Positions 16,906 through 27,975 are shown, counted from the first letter of the stretch. The stretch: 64,000 nucleotides of DNA from Alphaproteobacteria bacterium (GCA_030424845.1 JAUHWC010000001.1:1-64000); one strand, 5' to 3'. A program made the numbers and translations. The notes: generated from the sequence alone by a model not told the origin.

Positions 16906-17544
16906 TTACTTTTCGAATGCGACCGAGATTTCCAGCGGCACCTGGTCCGGGATGCCGAAGGGGATGCCGAAGCTTACACCGAACTGCGAGCGGGTGATGG
17001 TGGCCGTGCCGTGGAAGCCCAGCGTCGCCTTCTGGTTCATCGGGTTGTTGCCGAGGCCCGAAAGTTCGGCGTGGATCTTAACCGAATGGGTTTCGCCGTT
17101 CATGGTCAGGTTGCCCATGATCTCGGCCGTGGTGTCGCCGGTGGAATGCACCATGGTGGACACGAAGCGTGCGGGTTCGGGATCCGGACCCCAGAAATCG
17201 GGAGCACCGCCGTTTGCGCCGGCGCGGAAGAAGTGATCCTTCAGGCCTTGGCTCGGCACCACCACCGAAGAGATCGGAATGGTCACGTCCACGGAGGAGT
17301 TCGAGATGTTGTCGACATCCAGTTCCAGCGTGCCGGAAACATCGCCGAAGATCCCGAAATAGTCGTTGAAGCCAAGGTGGCTGACGCTCCAGCTGACCAT
17401 CGAATGGCCGGCATCGGCGACATAGGTGCCCGATTCAACGGAGCTGGTGTCGAGCGCGGGTGCGCCACCCTGGGCGTTGAGTGCGCCGAAGGTGAGTGCG
17501 GTGACGCCAGCGGCACCGGCAATGGTCAGGACAGTCTTGCGCAT
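16906..17544 (-). CDS. YceI family periplasmic protein
   Basis: The 212-residue protein starts with a signal peptide (MRKTVLTIAGAAGVTALTFGALNAQ) followed by the YceI lipocalin-like barrel. The usual features are present: YVADAGHSMVSWSVSHLGF near the N-terminus, the VDVTIPISSV strand, DFWGPDPEPARFVSTMVHS and the ending FGVSFGIPFG...PLEISVAFE. YceI proteins bind polyisoprenoid/isoprenoid-type lipids in the periplasm; the exact ligand here is unknown. ATG 17544 has GGGAG eight bases upstream. It forms its own unit between the ilvC terminator (17677-17710) and its own terminator. Confidence 0.9.
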   Translation of the reverse strand: MRKTVLTIAGAAGVTALTFGALNAQGGAPALDTSSVESGTYVADAGHSMVSWSVSHLGFNDYFGIFGDVSGTLELDVDNISNSSVDVTIPISSVVVPSQGLKDHFFRAGANGGAPDFWGPDPEPARFVSTMVHSTGDTTAEIMGNLTMNGETHSVKIHAELSGLGNNPMNQKATLGFHGTATITRSQFGVSFGIPFGIPDQVPLEISVAFEK

Positions 17545-17676
17545 TGAGGGGTCTCCCATTGGATAAACTTCGCCGCGCAATGTGGCGAGCGAAGGTGCTA
17601 ATGTCTAGCATTCGCGGTGGTTGATACGAGAAGTTACAATTTCGGCAGATACGTCCAAAGGGGGGCGTTGTTTTAC

Positions 17677-17710
17677 AAAAAAGGGGGAGCGGTTTGCGCC
17701 GCTCCCCCTG
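17677..17710 (-). terminator. Intrinsic terminator after ilvC
   Basis: The minus strand has a 10-bp stem GGGGGAGCGG / CCGCTCCCCC with a CGCAAA loop and six T residues, 25 bp past the ilvC stop. Confidence 0.92.
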
Positions 17711-17735
17711 CATTTCGTCCGGGCGGATGACCCGA

Positions 17736-18844
<1,109 letters not shown>

Positions 18845-18846
<2 letters not shown>

Positions 18847-18891
18847 CAAAAGAACCGGTTCCGCCTGAAACAGGCGCATTTGCAACCGGTT
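18845..18891 (-). terminator. Terminator after ilvN
   Basis: On the minus strand AACCGGTT (18884-18891) pairs with AACCGGTT (18853-18860), with an inner stem CGCCTG-TTT-CAGGCG, followed by CTTTTGTT. It ends the ilvB-ilvN unit and directly abuts the ilvC -35 element. Confidence 0.75.
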
Positions 18892-18907
18892 TGGCGCGCC
18901 GTCCGGA

Positions 18908-19423
18908 TCAGGCCGGCTCGGCCCCGCGCATCATGCCGACGATGCCGGTGCGGCCGACTTCGACGAGCCCCAGTTCGCGCATCAGGGCGATGAAGCTGTC
19001 GATCTTGTCGGGTGGCCCGGTGATCTCGAAAACGAAGCTCTCCGTCGTGGTGTCGACCGGGCGTGCGCGGAAGATATCCGCCAGTCGCAGCGCTTCCACG
19101 CGCTTTTCACCGGTTCCTGCCACTTTCACCAGCGCCAGCTCGCGTTCCACATGCGGGCCGGCCTGGGTCAGGTCCACCACCTTGTGTACCGGTACGAGGC
19201 GTTCGAGCTGTGCCTCGATCTGGTCGATCACCTCCGGCGGACCGTTGGTGACGATGGTGATGCGGCTGACCGAGTGGTTCTCGGCAATGTCGGCCACGGT
19301 CAGGCTGTCGATATTGTAGCCGCGCGCGGTGAATAGGCCGGCGATCTTGGCAAGGATGCCTGCCTCGTTGTCGACGGTGATCGCCAGGACGTGGCGTTCG
19401 GATTCCCTGTGCTGGATTTTCAT
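18908..19423 (-). CDS. ilvN: Acetolactate synthase small (regulatory) subunit
   Basis: The 171-residue protein has the N-terminal ACT domain (HVLAITVDNEAGILAKIAGLFTARGYNIDSLTV) and the C-terminal small-subunit domain, the normal layout for IlvH/IlvN. It binds IlvB and gives valine feedback sensitivity. The ATG at 19423 shares its A with the ilvB stop (TGATG), so the two subunits are translationally coupled. Stops at 18908 and is followed by a hairpin terminator. Confidence 0.96.
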   Translation of the reverse strand: MKIQHRESERHVLAITVDNEAGILAKIAGLFTARGYNIDSLTVADIAENHSVSRITIVTNGPPEVIDQIEAQLERLVPVHKVVDLTQAGPHVERELALVKVAGTGEKRVEALRLADIFRARPVDTTTESFVFEITGPPDKIDSFIALMRELGLVEVGRTGIVGMMRGAEPA

Positions 19424-21165
19424 CACACCAGTGCCTTTGCTTCGTCTTCCATGGTTCCGGCGTGCTGGTCGCCATAGAGCAGCATTTCGGTATGCGCCGC
19501 GCCCGAGGGGATCATCGGGAAGCAGTTGGCTTCCTTCGACACCTGGCAATCGACGATCACCGGGCCGTCATGCTCCATCATCGCGATGATCCCGGCATCG
19601 AGATCGGCCTCGTCGGTAATGCGGATACCCTTCCAGCCATAGGCCTCCGCCAGCTTCACGAAATCGGGCAGGCTGTCGGAATAGCTGTTGGAGTAGCGGC
19701 TTTCATAGGTCAGTTCCTGCCACTGGCGGACCATGCCCATGTATTCGTTGTTGAGGATGAACACCTTCACCGGCAGGCGGAACTGGCTGGCGGTGCCCAG
19801 TTCCTGGATGTTCATCTGGATCGATGCCTCGCCGGCCACGTCGATCACCAGCGAATCCGGGTTGCCCAGTTGCGCACCGATGGCGGCGGGCAGGCCATAG
19901 CCCATCGTGCCGAGACCGCCTGAGGTGAGCCACTTGTTGGGCCCCATGAAGCCGAAATACTGTGCCGCCCACATCTGGTGCTGGCCAACTTCGGTGGTGA
20001 TGATGGGGTCCTTGTCGCGGGTGAGGGCGAACAGCCGCTCGATTGCAAGCTGCGGCATGATCTCGTCATCGCGGGCCGGGTAGGCCAGGCTTTCGCGCGC
20101 ACGCCAGCTCTCGATCCGGGCCTTCCATTCGCCCAGTTCCAGCTTCTGGCGCTTGCCCCAGGCCTCGATCAACTGTTCGAGCACGGTCGCGCAATCGCCG
20201 ACGATGCCGAGGTCCACCGGCACCACCTTGTTGATGCTGGAACGGTCGATATCGATGTGGATCTTCTTCGATCCCGGCGAGAATGCGTCAAGGCGGCCGG
20301 TCACGCGGTCATCGAAGCGCGCGCCGATGTTCACCATCACGTCGCACTGGTTCATCGCCATGTTGGCTTCCAGCGTGCCGTGCATGCCCAGCATGCCAAG
20401 CCAGTCGGGATGATCGGCAGGGAAGGCACCAAGGCCCATCAGCGTCGAGGTGACCGGCGCGCCCGTCAATTCCTGCAACTTGCGCAACAGCTCGGTGGCA
20501 CGCGGCCCGGAATTGATCACGCCGCCACCGGTGTAGAAGATCGGTGCCTTGGCGTTGGCGATCATGTCCACGGCCTCGCCGATCTCGTCCGCGGCGGCAA
20601 CCGTGCGCGGGTGATAGCGCCTGGGACGCTGCACCGGCCCATCGGGCAGCAGTGCGGTGGCGACCTGGACGTTCTTGGGAATGTCGATCACGACCGGCCC
20701 CGGGCGACCGGTGGTGGCGATCTCGAAAGCCTCTTCCACCGTGGCGGCCAGCTCATTGGGGTCCTTCACCAGGTAGTTGTGCTTGGTGCAGTGGCGGGTC
20801 AGGCCGACGGTGTCCGCTTCCTGGAAGGCATCGGTGCCGATCAGGTTGGTTGCCACCTGGCCGGTGATCACCACCAGCGGAATGGAATCGAGGAAAGCAT
20901 CGGCAATGCCCGTGAGCGCGTTGGTCGCGCCGGGGCCGGACGTGACGAGCACCACGCCCGGCTTGCCGGTGGAGCGGGCATAGCCTTCGGCCGCGTGGGC
21001 AGCGCCGGCCTCGTGGCGCACGAGGATATGGCGGATGCGATCATCCGAGAACAACTCGTCGTAAATCGGCAGAACGGCACCACCGGGATAGCCGAAGACG
21101 AATTCGACCCCCTGTCGCACCAGTGTTTCGCACAAGATGGCAGCGCCGCTGCGTTCCTCAGTCAC
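19423..21165 (-). CDS. ilvB: Acetolactate synthase large (catalytic) subunit
   Basis: This 580-residue thiamine-diphosphate enzyme has the catalytic Glu in [17 protein letters not shown], the FAD-binding middle domain, and the TPP motif [11 protein letters not shown]...[10 protein letters not shown]...NN, where GE replaces the commoner GD as in other alphaproteobacterial enzymes. It makes acetolactate from pyruvate. The GTG at 21165 with GGAGAAGG just upstream is the likely start; the frame is open 25 codons further. Its leader contains a 12-bp hairpin (21211-21238) and a promoter-proximal palindrome (21283-21300). Confidence 0.96.
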   Translation of the reverse strand: MTEERSGAAILCETLVRQGVEFVFGYPGGAVLPIYDELFSDDRIRHILVRHEAGAAHAAEGYARSTGKPGVVLVTSGPGATNALTGIADAFLDSIPLVVITGQVATNLIGTDAFQEADTVGLTRHCTKHNYLVKDPNELAATVEEAFEIATTGRPGPVVIDIPKNVQVATALLPDGPVQRPRRYHPRTVAAADEIGEAVDMIANAKAPIFYTGGGVINSGPRATELLRKLQELTGAPVTSTLMGLGAFPADHPDWLGMLGMHGTLEANMAMNQCDVMVNIGARFDDRVTGRLDAFSPGSKKIHIDIDRSSINKVVPVDLGIVGDCATVLEQLIEAWGKRQKLELGEWKARIESWRARESLAYPARDDEIMPQLAIERLFALTRDKDPIITTEVGQHQMWAAQYFGFMGPNKWLTSGGLGTMGYGLPAAIGAQLGNPDSLVIDVAGEASIQMNIQELGTASQFRLPVKVFILNNEYMGMVRQWQELTYESRYSNSYSDSLPDFVKLAEAYGWKGIRITDEADLDAGIIAMMEHDGPVIVDCQVSKEANCFPMIPSGAAHTEMLLYGDQHAGTMEDEAKALV

Positions 21166-21210
21166 TTTTACCTTCTCCCGGAATGGCCGGTCGTTTGCCG
21201 GAAAATGATT

Positions 21211-21238
21211 GACCCGGCACGATTGCTCGCGCCGGGTC
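21211..21238 (-). other. 12-bp perfect hairpin with GCAA tetraloop in the ilvB leader
   Basis: On the minus strand GACCCGGCGCGA pairs fully (one G.U) with TCGTGCCGGGTC across a GCAA loop of the GNRA class. It is followed by AATCATTTTCC, only a weak U tract. It lies about 45 bp before the ilvB start codon and could act as an attenuator or a protein/RNA binding hairpin. Confidence 0.55.
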
Positions 21239-21273
21239 ACTCCTGCCCAACTGGAAAACTCGATGTGGGCGCC

Positions 21274-21302
21274 TAGCTATGCGACAGGAAATGTCCTGTC
21301 AA
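21274..21302 (-). promoter_or_regulatory. Candidate ilvB promoter with overlapping palindrome
   Basis: TTGACA (21297-21302) is a perfect -35; the -10 about 17 bp downstream (TAGCTA, 21274-21279) is weak. The spacer and -35 overlap the perfect palindrome GACAGGA-AATG-TCCTGTC (21283-21300), a position expected for a repressor or activator that controls ilvB. Confidence 0.5.
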
Positions 21303-21305
21303 CCC

Positions 21306-22265
21306 CTAAGAATGGAATAAAGTTTCAAACTGTGACCTAATTTCGACATTTTCGGGCGTTGTTCGTGGCCATTCTTGCGGGAACTGGTTCCTGAGCCACG
21401 TAAACTGCCGTTTGGCATAGTTTCGCGTCGCCTGCTGGCCGCGCTCGAGCGATTCTTCGCGGGTGATCTCGCCGCGCAGCAGGGCGGCAACTTCCGGCAC
21501 GCCGATGGCGCGCATCACGGGCAGGTCCGGATCCAGATTGCGGGCGAGCAGGGCCTCGACTTCCTCCAGTGCGCCATGGTCCAGCATCCATGCAAAGCGC
21601 CTGTCGCACCTTGCATATACATCTTCCCGGTCCGGCAGGAGGACCAGCGGACACAGGGTTATGGCACCGCCGATCCCCCCGGTCTTGACCTGCTGCCAGT
21701 GGGAAAGCGGCTTGCCGGTTGATCGGACAACTTCCAGCGATCGGGCGATGCGCTGGGAATCGCCGGGTGCCAGCATGGCGGCGCGTTCCGGGTCTTCCTG
21801 TTGCAGGGCGGCGTAGGCGGCGGGCGTATCCATTGCACGCACCTCGGCACGCACACCGTCATCAATGGGGGGAATGGGGGAAATCCCATCCAGCAAGGTG
21901 CCGATATACATGCCGGTCCCGCCCACTAGGATCGGCACCACGCCGTTTGCGTGACAGTCGGCGATTCGAACCCTTGTCGCAGCCGCCCAGTCCGCAGCGG
22001 AGCAGGGCCGAGAGCCGTCCCATTCGCCGAACAGAGTGTGCGGCACGCCGGCCATCTCCGCGTCTGCCGGGCGCGCGCTAAGGATGCGCAGATCGGCATA
22101 GACCTGCGCACTGTCGGCATTGATGACCTCGGCCGGTTGGCCCTCCTCGCGCAGGGCCACTGCCAGCTTCACGGCGAGATCGCTCTTGCCGCTGGCGGTT
22201 GGCCCTGCAATGAGCGCGACCGAGTTTCTTGGCGGATTCGCCACTGGAGAAATACCCTTGCTCAT
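21306..22265 (-). CDS. miaA: tRNA dimethylallyltransferase MiaA
   Basis: The protein (about 319 residues) carries the P-loop LIAGPTASGKSDLAV, the DSAQVYADLRILSARP region that binds tRNA/substrate, and VGGTGMYIGTLLDG. It adds a dimethylallyl group to A37 of tRNAs reading UNN codons. Start choice affects the boundary: ATG 22265 overlaps the divergent serB start by 8 bp, while a GTG at 22244 with AAGGG nine bases upstream would leave 13 bp. The C-terminal QATRNYAKRQFTWLRNQFP motif is typical. Its stop lies 4 bp before the ilvB -35. Confidence 0.95.
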   Translation of the reverse strand: MSKGISPVANPPRNSVALIAGPTASGKSDLAVKLAVALREEGQPAEVINADSAQVYADLRILSARPADAEMAGVPHTLFGEWDGSRPCSAADWAAATRVRIADCHANGVVPILVGGTGMYIGTLLDGISPIPPIDDGVRAEVRAMDTPAAYAALQQEDPERAAMLAPGDSQRIARSLEVVRSTGKPLSHWQQVKTGGIGGAITLCPLVLLPDREDVYARCDRRFAWMLDHGALEEVEALLARNLDPDLPVMRAIGVPEVAALLRGEITREESLERGQQATRNYAKRQFTWLRNQFPQEWPRTTPENVEIRSQFETLFHS

Positions 22266-23142
22266 TGCCCGCCTGATAGCAGACGCAGACACGCTGGAAA
22301 CACGCATCGATGCAGCAAGCGCCGCCTTGCAGGAAGCCGGCCTTCCGCTGGCTGGGGCGCGGATGCTGGAATTCCACGGCGATGTGGTGCAGCTGGAACT
22401 GCCGGGCGATGATGCGGAGACGCTGCGCCGCGTGATCGACTCCCATTTCGCCCCATCCGACGCCATTATCGCCCGGCACGAGATCGCCGTGCCGCAGGTC
22501 TTCGTATCGGACATGGATTCCACCATGATCGGGCAGGAATGCATTGACGAGCTGGCCGATTTTGCCGGCCTGAAGCCGCAGATCGCCGCGATCACGGAGC
22601 GGGCGATGCTGGGTGAGCTGGATTTCGAAAGCGCCTTGCGAGAACGGGTCGGGCTGCTTGAAGGCTTGCGCGAAAGCGCGATCCAGCAGTGCCTTGATGA
22701 GCGTATCCGTCCCAATCCCGGCGCTCGCGTCCTGGTCGAAACCCTCAAGTCACGCGGCTGCCGCACGGTGCTGGTGACGGGCGGTTTCCATCATTTTGCC
22801 GATGTCGTGGCGCAGCAGATCGGATTCGAGAGGGTGGTCGGAAACCGGCTGGAAGTGGCCGGAGGCAGGATGACCGGCGGGCTCGTCGGCGAAATCTGTG
22901 ACAGTTCCACCAAGGAGAGCGTGCTGCGCGAAGAGGTGGCGGCGCTGGGTGATGGTGCGCACAGCATGGCCGCCGGAGACGGCGCGAACGACATTCCGAT
23001 GTTGCAGGCTTCGAGTTACGGCATCGCCTATTACGCCAAGCCCAAGGCGCGGCTGGCTGCAAATGGCTGGATCGATCGCGGCGACCTGACGGCGCTGCTC
23101 AAGCTGTTCGATATTCCCGAAACGGACTGGGTGGCAGGCTAG
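22258..23142 (+). CDS. serB: Phosphoserine phosphatase SerB
   Basis: This HAD-family enzyme makes serine from phosphoserine. The 294-residue form has an N-terminal ACT-like region (1-80), the catalytic D85-x-D87-S-T motif (VSDMDSTMIGQECIDELADFAG), the substrate Arg/Ser region VTGGFHHFAD and the late GDGANDIPML motif. A TTG start at 22258 is chosen because GGAGA stands seven bases upstream and homologues start at this L-I-A-R segment; an in-frame ATG 48 bp upstream has no ribosome site. It diverges from miaA with practically no intergenic space. Confidence 0.93.
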   Translation: MLIARLIADADTLETRIDAASAALQEAGLPLAGARMLEFHGDVVQLELPGDDAETLRRVIDSHFAPSDAIIARHEIAVPQVFVSDMDSTMIGQECIDELADFAGLKPQIAAITERAMLGELDFESALRERVGLLEGLRESAIQQCLDERIRPNPGARVLVETLKSRGCRTVLVTGGFHHFADVVAQQIGFERVVGNRLEVAGGRMTGGLVGEICDSSTKESVLREEVAALGDGAHSMAAGDGANDIPMLQASSYGIAYYAKPKARLAANGWIDRGDLTALLKLFDIPETDWVAG

Positions 23143-23150
23143 GGCAGTCC

Positions 23151-25385
23151 TCAGCCTTCCATCCAGTCGCGGAAGAAGGAGGCGTGGGCTTCCTTCATCT
23201 CGGCAATGCTGACGCCCAGCAGGCTGTCTCCACCCGTGGTGCCGAGGCGGAAGAAGCCGGCGGAGGCAGTGTCCGCATCCTCGGTGCCCTTGGCCATCTG
23301 GGCGTTGAGCGCTTCGACATCGGGCACGGTGATGATGTAGCGGCCCTGGTCCTCACCAAACCACCAGCGCGCCGGAGAATAGCCTTCGCGCGGCTTCACA
23401 TCGGCACCGATGCCGCCCTTCATCGCCATTTCGGCCAGCGCCACAGCGATCCCGCCATCGGACACGTCATGGACTGCCGAGACAAGGCCAGCCGCGATCA
23501 GTTCGCGGACCAGCTCGCCGGCTTTCTTTTCCAGGGTCAGGTCCACCGGCGGGGCATTGCCTTCCTCGCGGCCGTGCAGTTCGCGCAGCCACAATGACTG
23601 GCCCAGGTGGCCGCGCATGTGTTCCGGCGTGGCCCAGGTCTCGGCGCCGATCAGGTAGATTGCCTCGCCTTCGGCCTTGAAGCCCATCGTGGCCATCAGG
23701 CTGCTGTCCTCCAGCACGCCCACGCCACCGATGGCAGGGGTGGGCAGGATCGCCGAGCCACCGCCCGTCGCCTTGCTTTCGTTGTAGAGCGAGACGTTGC
23801 CCGAGACGATCGGGAAATCGAGCACGCGGCAAGCATTGCCCATACCTTCCAGCGCATGGACGAACTGGCTCATGATTTCCGGGCGCTGCGGATTGGCGAA
23901 ATTCAGGCAGTTGGTGACCGCGAGCGGCTTGCCGCCGACCGCGCAGATGTTGCGATAGGCCTCCGCAATCGCCTGCTTGCCGCCTTCATAGGGGTCTGCA
24001 TAGCAATAGCGCGGGGTGCAATCGGTGCTGATCGCCAGGGCCTTGCTTGTGCCATGGACGCGGACCACCGCCGCATCGCCGCCGGTCTGCATCGTGTCGG
24101 CCATCACCTGGCTGTCATACTGCTGGGCAATCCAGCTGCGGCTTGCCAGGTCGGGGCTGGCGAGCAGCTTCAGCAGGTCGGCACCGGGATCTTCGGTTTC
24201 CGGCGGGTTGCTGACAGGCTTGATGCCGGCCCAGGCCTTGTACTCGTCCTGGCTGATATAGGGCCTGTCATATTCCGGTGCGTCTGCGGCAAGCGGGTCC
24301 AGCGGAATATCGCAGACCACTTCGCCGTTGAATTCGAGGATCATGTGGCGGGTATCGGTCACCTCGCCGATCACGGCGAAATCGAGCTCCCACTTGCGGA
24401 AGATCTCTTCCGCCATCGCTTCCTTGCTGGGCTTCAAAACCATGAGCATGCGCTCCTGGCTTTCGCTCAGCATCATTTCGTAAGGTGTCATGCCTTCTTC
24501 GCGGCAGGGCACCTTGTTCATGTCGAGCCGGATGCCCGTCTCGCCATTGGTGGCCATCTCGACCGAGCTGGAGGTGAGGCCGGCCGCGCCCATGTCCTGG
24601 ATGGCGACGATCGCATCGGTGGCCATCAGTTCGAGGCATGCCTCGATCAGCAGCTTCTCGGTGAAGGGGTCACCCACCTGCACCGTGGGGCGCTTCTCTT
24701 CGGAATCCTCGCCGAAATCGGCACTCGCCATCGTGGCACCGTGAATGCCGTCACGCCCGGTCTTGGAGCCGACGTAGACGATGGGATTGCCCACACCCGT
24801 GGCCGCCGAATAGAAGATCTTGTCCGTATCGGCGATGCCGACGGTCATGGCGTTGACGAGGATGTTGCCGTCATAGGCGCGATGGAAATTGGTCTCGCCC
24901 CCCACGGTCGGCACGCCCACGCAATTGCCGTAGCCACCGATGCCGGCAACCACGCCCTGCACGAGGTGCTTCATCTTGGGATGGTCGGGACGGCCGAAGC
25001 GCAGCGCGTTCATGTTCGCCACCGGACGAGCACCCATGGTGAACACGTCGCGCAGGATGCCGCCAACGCCCGTTGCCGCGCCCTGGTAGGGTTCGATGTA
25101 GCTGGGGTGGTTGTGGCTCTCCATCTTGAAGATGCAGGCCTGCCCGTCGCCGATATCGATCACGCCGGCATTCTCGCCCGGGCCGCAAATCACCCACGGA
25201 GCTTCGGTCGGCAGCTTCTTCAGGTGCAGGCGCGAAGACTTGTAGGAACAATGCTCGGACCACATGACCGAAAAGATGCCCAGCTCGACAAGGTTGGGCT
25301 CGCGGCCCAGCGCGTGCAGGACGCGGTCATATTCTTCGCAACTGAGGCCGTGCGCCTCGACGACTTCGGGAGTGATTTCGGACAT
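23151..25385 (-). CDS. purL: Phosphoribosylformylglycinamidine synthase subunit PurL
   Basis: At 744 residues this is the 'small' PurL that works with PurS and PurQ. The N-terminal [14 protein letters not shown] holds the catalytic His; two PurM-like halves carry [41 protein letters not shown] and the late [16 protein letters not shown]. It converts FGAR to FGAM in purine synthesis. The ATG at 25385 ([15 protein letters not shown]) is the family start. purS and purQ are not in the window. It is convergent with serB, 8 bp apart, and divergent from xseB. Confidence 0.97.
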   Translation of the reverse strand: MSEITPEVVEAHGLSCEEYDRVLHALGREPNLVELGIFSVMWSEHCSYKSSRLHLKKLPTEAPWVICGPGENAGVIDIGDGQACIFKMESHNHPSYIEPYQGAATGVGGILRDVFTMGARPVANMNALRFGRPDHPKMKHLVQGVVAGIGGYGNCVGVPTVGGETNFHRAYDGNILVNAMTVGIADTDKIFYSAATGVGNPIVYVGSKTGRDGIHGATMASADFGEDSEEKRPTVQVGDPFTEKLLIEACLELMATDAIVAIQDMGAAGLTSSSVEMATNGETGIRLDMNKVPCREEGMTPYEMMLSESQERMLMVLKPSKEAMAEEIFRKWELDFAVIGEVTDTRHMILEFNGEVVCDIPLDPLAADAPEYDRPYISQDEYKAWAGIKPVSNPPETEDPGADLLKLLASPDLASRSWIAQQYDSQVMADTMQTGGDAAVVRVHGTSKALAISTDCTPRYCYADPYEGGKQAIAEAYRNICAVGGKPLAVTNCLNFANPQRPEIMSQFVHALEGMGNACRVLDFPIVSGNVSLYNESKATGGGSAILPTPAIGGVGVLEDSSLMATMGFKAEGEAIYLIGAETWATPEHMRGHLGQSLWLRELHGREEGNAPPVDLTLEKKAGELVRELIAAGLVSAVHDVSDGGIAVALAEMAMKGGIGADVKPREGYSPARWWFGEDQGRYIITVPDVEALNAQMAKGTEDADTASAGFFRLGTTGGDSLLGVSIAEMKEAHASFFRDWMEG

Positions 25386-25470
25386 GGCAATGGCCCTTAG
25401 CGAGCAAGTTGGGGAGTCGCTAGTCCCGCCGTGCTTGACCACGCGCGCTGTCCCCGCCAAACCGTGGCTC

Positions 25471-25719
25471 ATGGACCAACAGGCCCCCAATCTGGACGAA
25501 ATGTCCTTCGAACAGGCGCTCAAGGCGCTCGAACAGGTCGTGCAGCAGCTCGAAAGCGGCGAAGTGCCGCTGGACGAATCGATTGCACTGTATGAACGCG
25601 GCGAGAAGTTGCGCAGCCACTGCCAGGCGCGGCTTCATGCGGCGCAGGCGCGGATCGAGAAGATCGTGGCCGGGCCGGACGGCAAGGCTGCCGGCACCGA
25701 ACCGTTCGACGCGGGATAG
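25471..25719 (+). CDS. xseB: Exodeoxyribonuclease VII small subunit
   Basis: The 82-residue protein matches Xse[56 protein letters not shown], two antiparallel helices that bind the XseA nuclease. ATG 25471 is the natural start. It is followed within 9 bp by ispA, the xseB-ispA order common in proteobacteria. Confidence 0.95.
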   Translation: MDQQAPNLDEMSFEQALKALEQVVQQLESGEVPLDESIALYERGEKLRSHCQARLHAAQARIEKIVAGPDGKAAGTEPFDAG

Positions 25720-25728
25720 GATCGGGCG

Positions 25729-26634
25729 ATGGGGCTTACCTTGGCTGATGACCTGCTGGGCCGCGGCCTGCAACGTATCCAGCGCGAGATCGACGCTGCC
25801 TTCGATGCCGTGCTGCCGGTGCCGGACGATGCGCGCGCGCCGCTGGTGGAGGCAATGCGCTATGCCGCCATCGGCGGAGGCAAGCGCGTGCGGCCGCTGC
25901 TGCTGGTAACGGTCGCCGAGATGTATGGCGGCTCGCGCACAGCGGCTGTCAGGGCCGGTTGCGCGCTGGAGGCGATCCACGTCTATTCGCTGATCCATGA
26001 CGACCTGCCGTGCATGGACGATGACGACATGCGCCACGGCAAGCCCACGCTGCACAAGGTCTTTGACGAGGCGATTGCGGTCCTGGCTGGCGATTCGCTT
26101 CATGCGCTGTCCTTCGAGCTGCTTTCGAGCCGGGAGATCAGCCCTGATCCCTTCATCCGCGCCGAGCTTGTATCCGCGCTAGCCATTGCCAGCGGGCACA
26201 ACGGCATGGCCGGCGGGCAGGTGATGGACATGGCGGCGGACGAGGAGGAATTCGACCTCCACACCGTCACCCGCCTGCAGCAACTGAAAACCGGCGCATT
26301 GCTGGGTGCGGCGGTGGAGATGGGCGCGATCCTGGGCAAGGTGCCCGAGGAAGCACGCGGCCACCTGCGCAACTATGCGCGTGATATCGGGCTGGCTTTC
26401 CAGATCGCCGACGACCTTCTCGATTACGAGGGGGACGAGGAAAAGGCGGGCAAGGCGCTGCGCAAGGACGAGGAGCAGGGCAAGGCCACCTTCGTGAGCC
26501 TTATGGGGCCGGAAAAGGCCCGCGAGCAGGCGCGCGCACTGTCCGAACAGGCGATCGGCCATCTCGTCCAGCATGGCAAGGAGGCAGACCTGCTGCGCGA
26601 ATTGGCCCGCTTCATCGTGGAGCGTGATCGCTGA
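25729..26634 (+). CDS. ispA: Farnesyl/geranyl diphosphate synthase (polyprenyl synthetase)
   Basis: This 301-residue all-helical enzyme has the first Asp-rich motif DDLPCMDDDDMRHG and the second DDLLDYEGDEEKAGK, plus GGGKRVRP near the N-terminus for diphosphate binding. It makes farnesyl diphosphate from IPP and DMAPP for quinones, undecaprenyl phosphate and carotenoids. A Ser/Tyr pair (VYSLIHDD) ahead of the first motif fits an FPP synthase. It overlaps coaD as TGATG. Confidence 0.94.
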   Translation: MGLTLADDLLGRGLQRIQREIDAAFDAVLPVPDDARAPLVEAMRYAAIGGGKRVRPLLLVTVAEMYGGSRTAAVRAGCALEAIHVYSLIHDDLPCMDDDDMRHGKPTLHKVFDEAIAVLAGDSLHALSFELLSSREISPDPFIRAELVSALAIASGHNGMAGGQVMDMAADEEEFDLHTVTRLQQLKTGALLGAAVEMGAILGKVPEEARGHLRNYARDIGLAFQIADDLLDYEGDEEKAGKALRKDEEQGKATFVSLMGPEKAREQARALSEQAIGHLVQHGKEADLLRELARFIVERDR

Positions 26635-27149
26635 TGGGCGAGCGTGTCGGCCTTTATCCCGGGACGTTCGATCCCTTCACGCTTGGCCATGCCGATATCA
26701 TGCGGCGCGGATCAAAGCTGGTCGACCGACTGATCATCGGGGTGACCACCAACCCTTCCAAGAACCCCATGTTCACGCCGGCCGAGCGCATGGAGATGGT
26801 GGCCAGCGAAGTGGCCCGGCTCGGTCTCGACAATGTCGAGATCAAGGGGTTCGATGCGCTGCTCATGGATGTGGCAGAGCGCGAAGGAGCGAGCATCATC
26901 ATTCGCGGTTTGCGCGCCGTCGCGGATTTTGAATACGAATACCAGATGGCCGGCATGAACCAGCAACTGAATGCCGGGATCGAGACAGTCTTCCTGATGG
27001 CGGACATCTCGCTCCAGCCCATCGCTTCCAAGCTGGTGAAGGAAATTGCCTTTTACGGCGGGGATATTTCCCGCTTCGTCAGCCCGCCCATCCGCGAAAA
27101 GGTGGTTGCGCGGGTAGAACAGGTCGGCCGCAAGGGCGATGGCCGGTGA
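26634..27149 (+). CDS. coaD: Phosphopantetheine adenylyltransferase CoaD
   Basis: The 171-residue nucleotidyltransferase has GLYPGTFDPFTLGH (the T/HxGH ATP motif) and the ISSTKVR-equivalent segment ASKLVKEIAFYGGDISRFVSP. It makes dephospho-CoA, the penultimate CoA step. The start overlaps the ispA stop (TGATG). A little longer than the E. coli enzyme (159) at the C-terminus. Confidence 0.96.
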   Translation: MGERVGLYPGTFDPFTLGHADIMRRGSKLVDRLIIGVTTNPSKNPMFTPAERMEMVASEVARLGLDNVEIKGFDALLMDVAEREGASIIIRGLRAVADFEYEYQMAGMNQQLNAGIETVFLMADISLQPIASKLVKEIAFYGGDISRFVSPPIREKVVARVEQVGRKGDGR

Positions 27150-27250
27150 CGGTAACCCTGTGGGCTGCGGGTGCCATGTTCATTGAACTGTCAGCGGCAA
27201 GCCACTAGGGCATCAGCCAAGAGATTTTCCAGGATAGTTCGAACAGACCC

Positions 27251-27928
27251 ATGAAAAAGCTTTTCGCCACTTGCCTTGCCATCGCTGCCGGTGCCGCCCT
27301 GGCCGCACCCGCCCTGGCGCAGGATGCAACTGCCGAGCCGCCGCAGCAGCAGCGCATACCGATTGCCGCCAATTACGATGTCACGGAAGATCTGGAGAAC
27401 ATTCTCTATCTCGACCTGTCCAATGGCACGCGCGTGGCCATCCGCCTGGTTCCCGAATGGGCTCCCAGCCATGTCGAACGCGTCAAGCAACTGACCCGCT
27501 CCGGCTTCTACAACGGCGTGATCTTCCATCGCGTGATCGATGGCTTCATGGCGCAGACGGGGGACCCCACCGGAACCGGGCAGGGCGGCTCCACGCTTCC
27601 CGACCTGGAGGAGGAGTTCAACCAGTTCCCCCATGTGCGCGGTTCGGTTTCCATGGCCCGCGCGCAGGATGAGAACAGCGCCAATTCGCAGTTCTTCATC
27701 GTCTTCTACCCGCGTTTCGCTCTGGACCGGAACTACACCAATTTCGGCCGCGTGATCGATGGCATGGAAGGTGTGGATGCGATTTCCCGGGGCGAGCCGC
27801 CGGCAAACCCCACGCGCATCCTGCAGGCCTCGATTGCCGCGGACAACGTGCCCCAGCTGATGCCGCAGGCACCCCGGCAGCAGCAGGTGTTCACCGCCGA
27901 CATGCTGAGCAACTCGCAAAGCAACTGA
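27251..27928 (+). CDS. Periplasmic peptidyl-prolyl cis-trans isomerase (cyclophilin)
   Basis: The 225-residue protein has a signal peptide (MKKLFATCLAIAAGAALAAPALAQ) followed by a cyclophilin core with FHRVIDGFMAQTGDPTGTGQGG, GSVSMARA...NSANSQFFI and FGRVIDGMEGVDAI. The catalytic Arg (FHRV) and the SQFFI strand are intact. It should assist folding of exported proteins. A Gln/Pro-rich tail (PQAPRQQQVF) is not part of the fold. It starts 101 bp after coaD, so it probably has its own promoter, and is followed 47 bp later by queA. Confidence 0.93.
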   Translation: MKKLFATCLAIAAGAALAAPALAQDATAEPPQQQRIPIAANYDVTEDLENILYLDLSNGTRVAIRLVPEWAPSHVERVKQLTRSGFYNGVIFHRVIDGFMAQTGDPTGTGQGGSTLPDLEEEFNQFPHVRGSVSMARAQDENSANSQFFIVFYPRFALDRNYTNFGRVIDGMEGVDAISRGEPPANPTRILQASIAADNVPQLMPQAPRQQQVFTADMLSNSQSN

Positions 27929-27975
27929 GCCGCTTTCCCGTTGGCGCGGCTGCATCGAGCGGATAAGGGCCGCCC

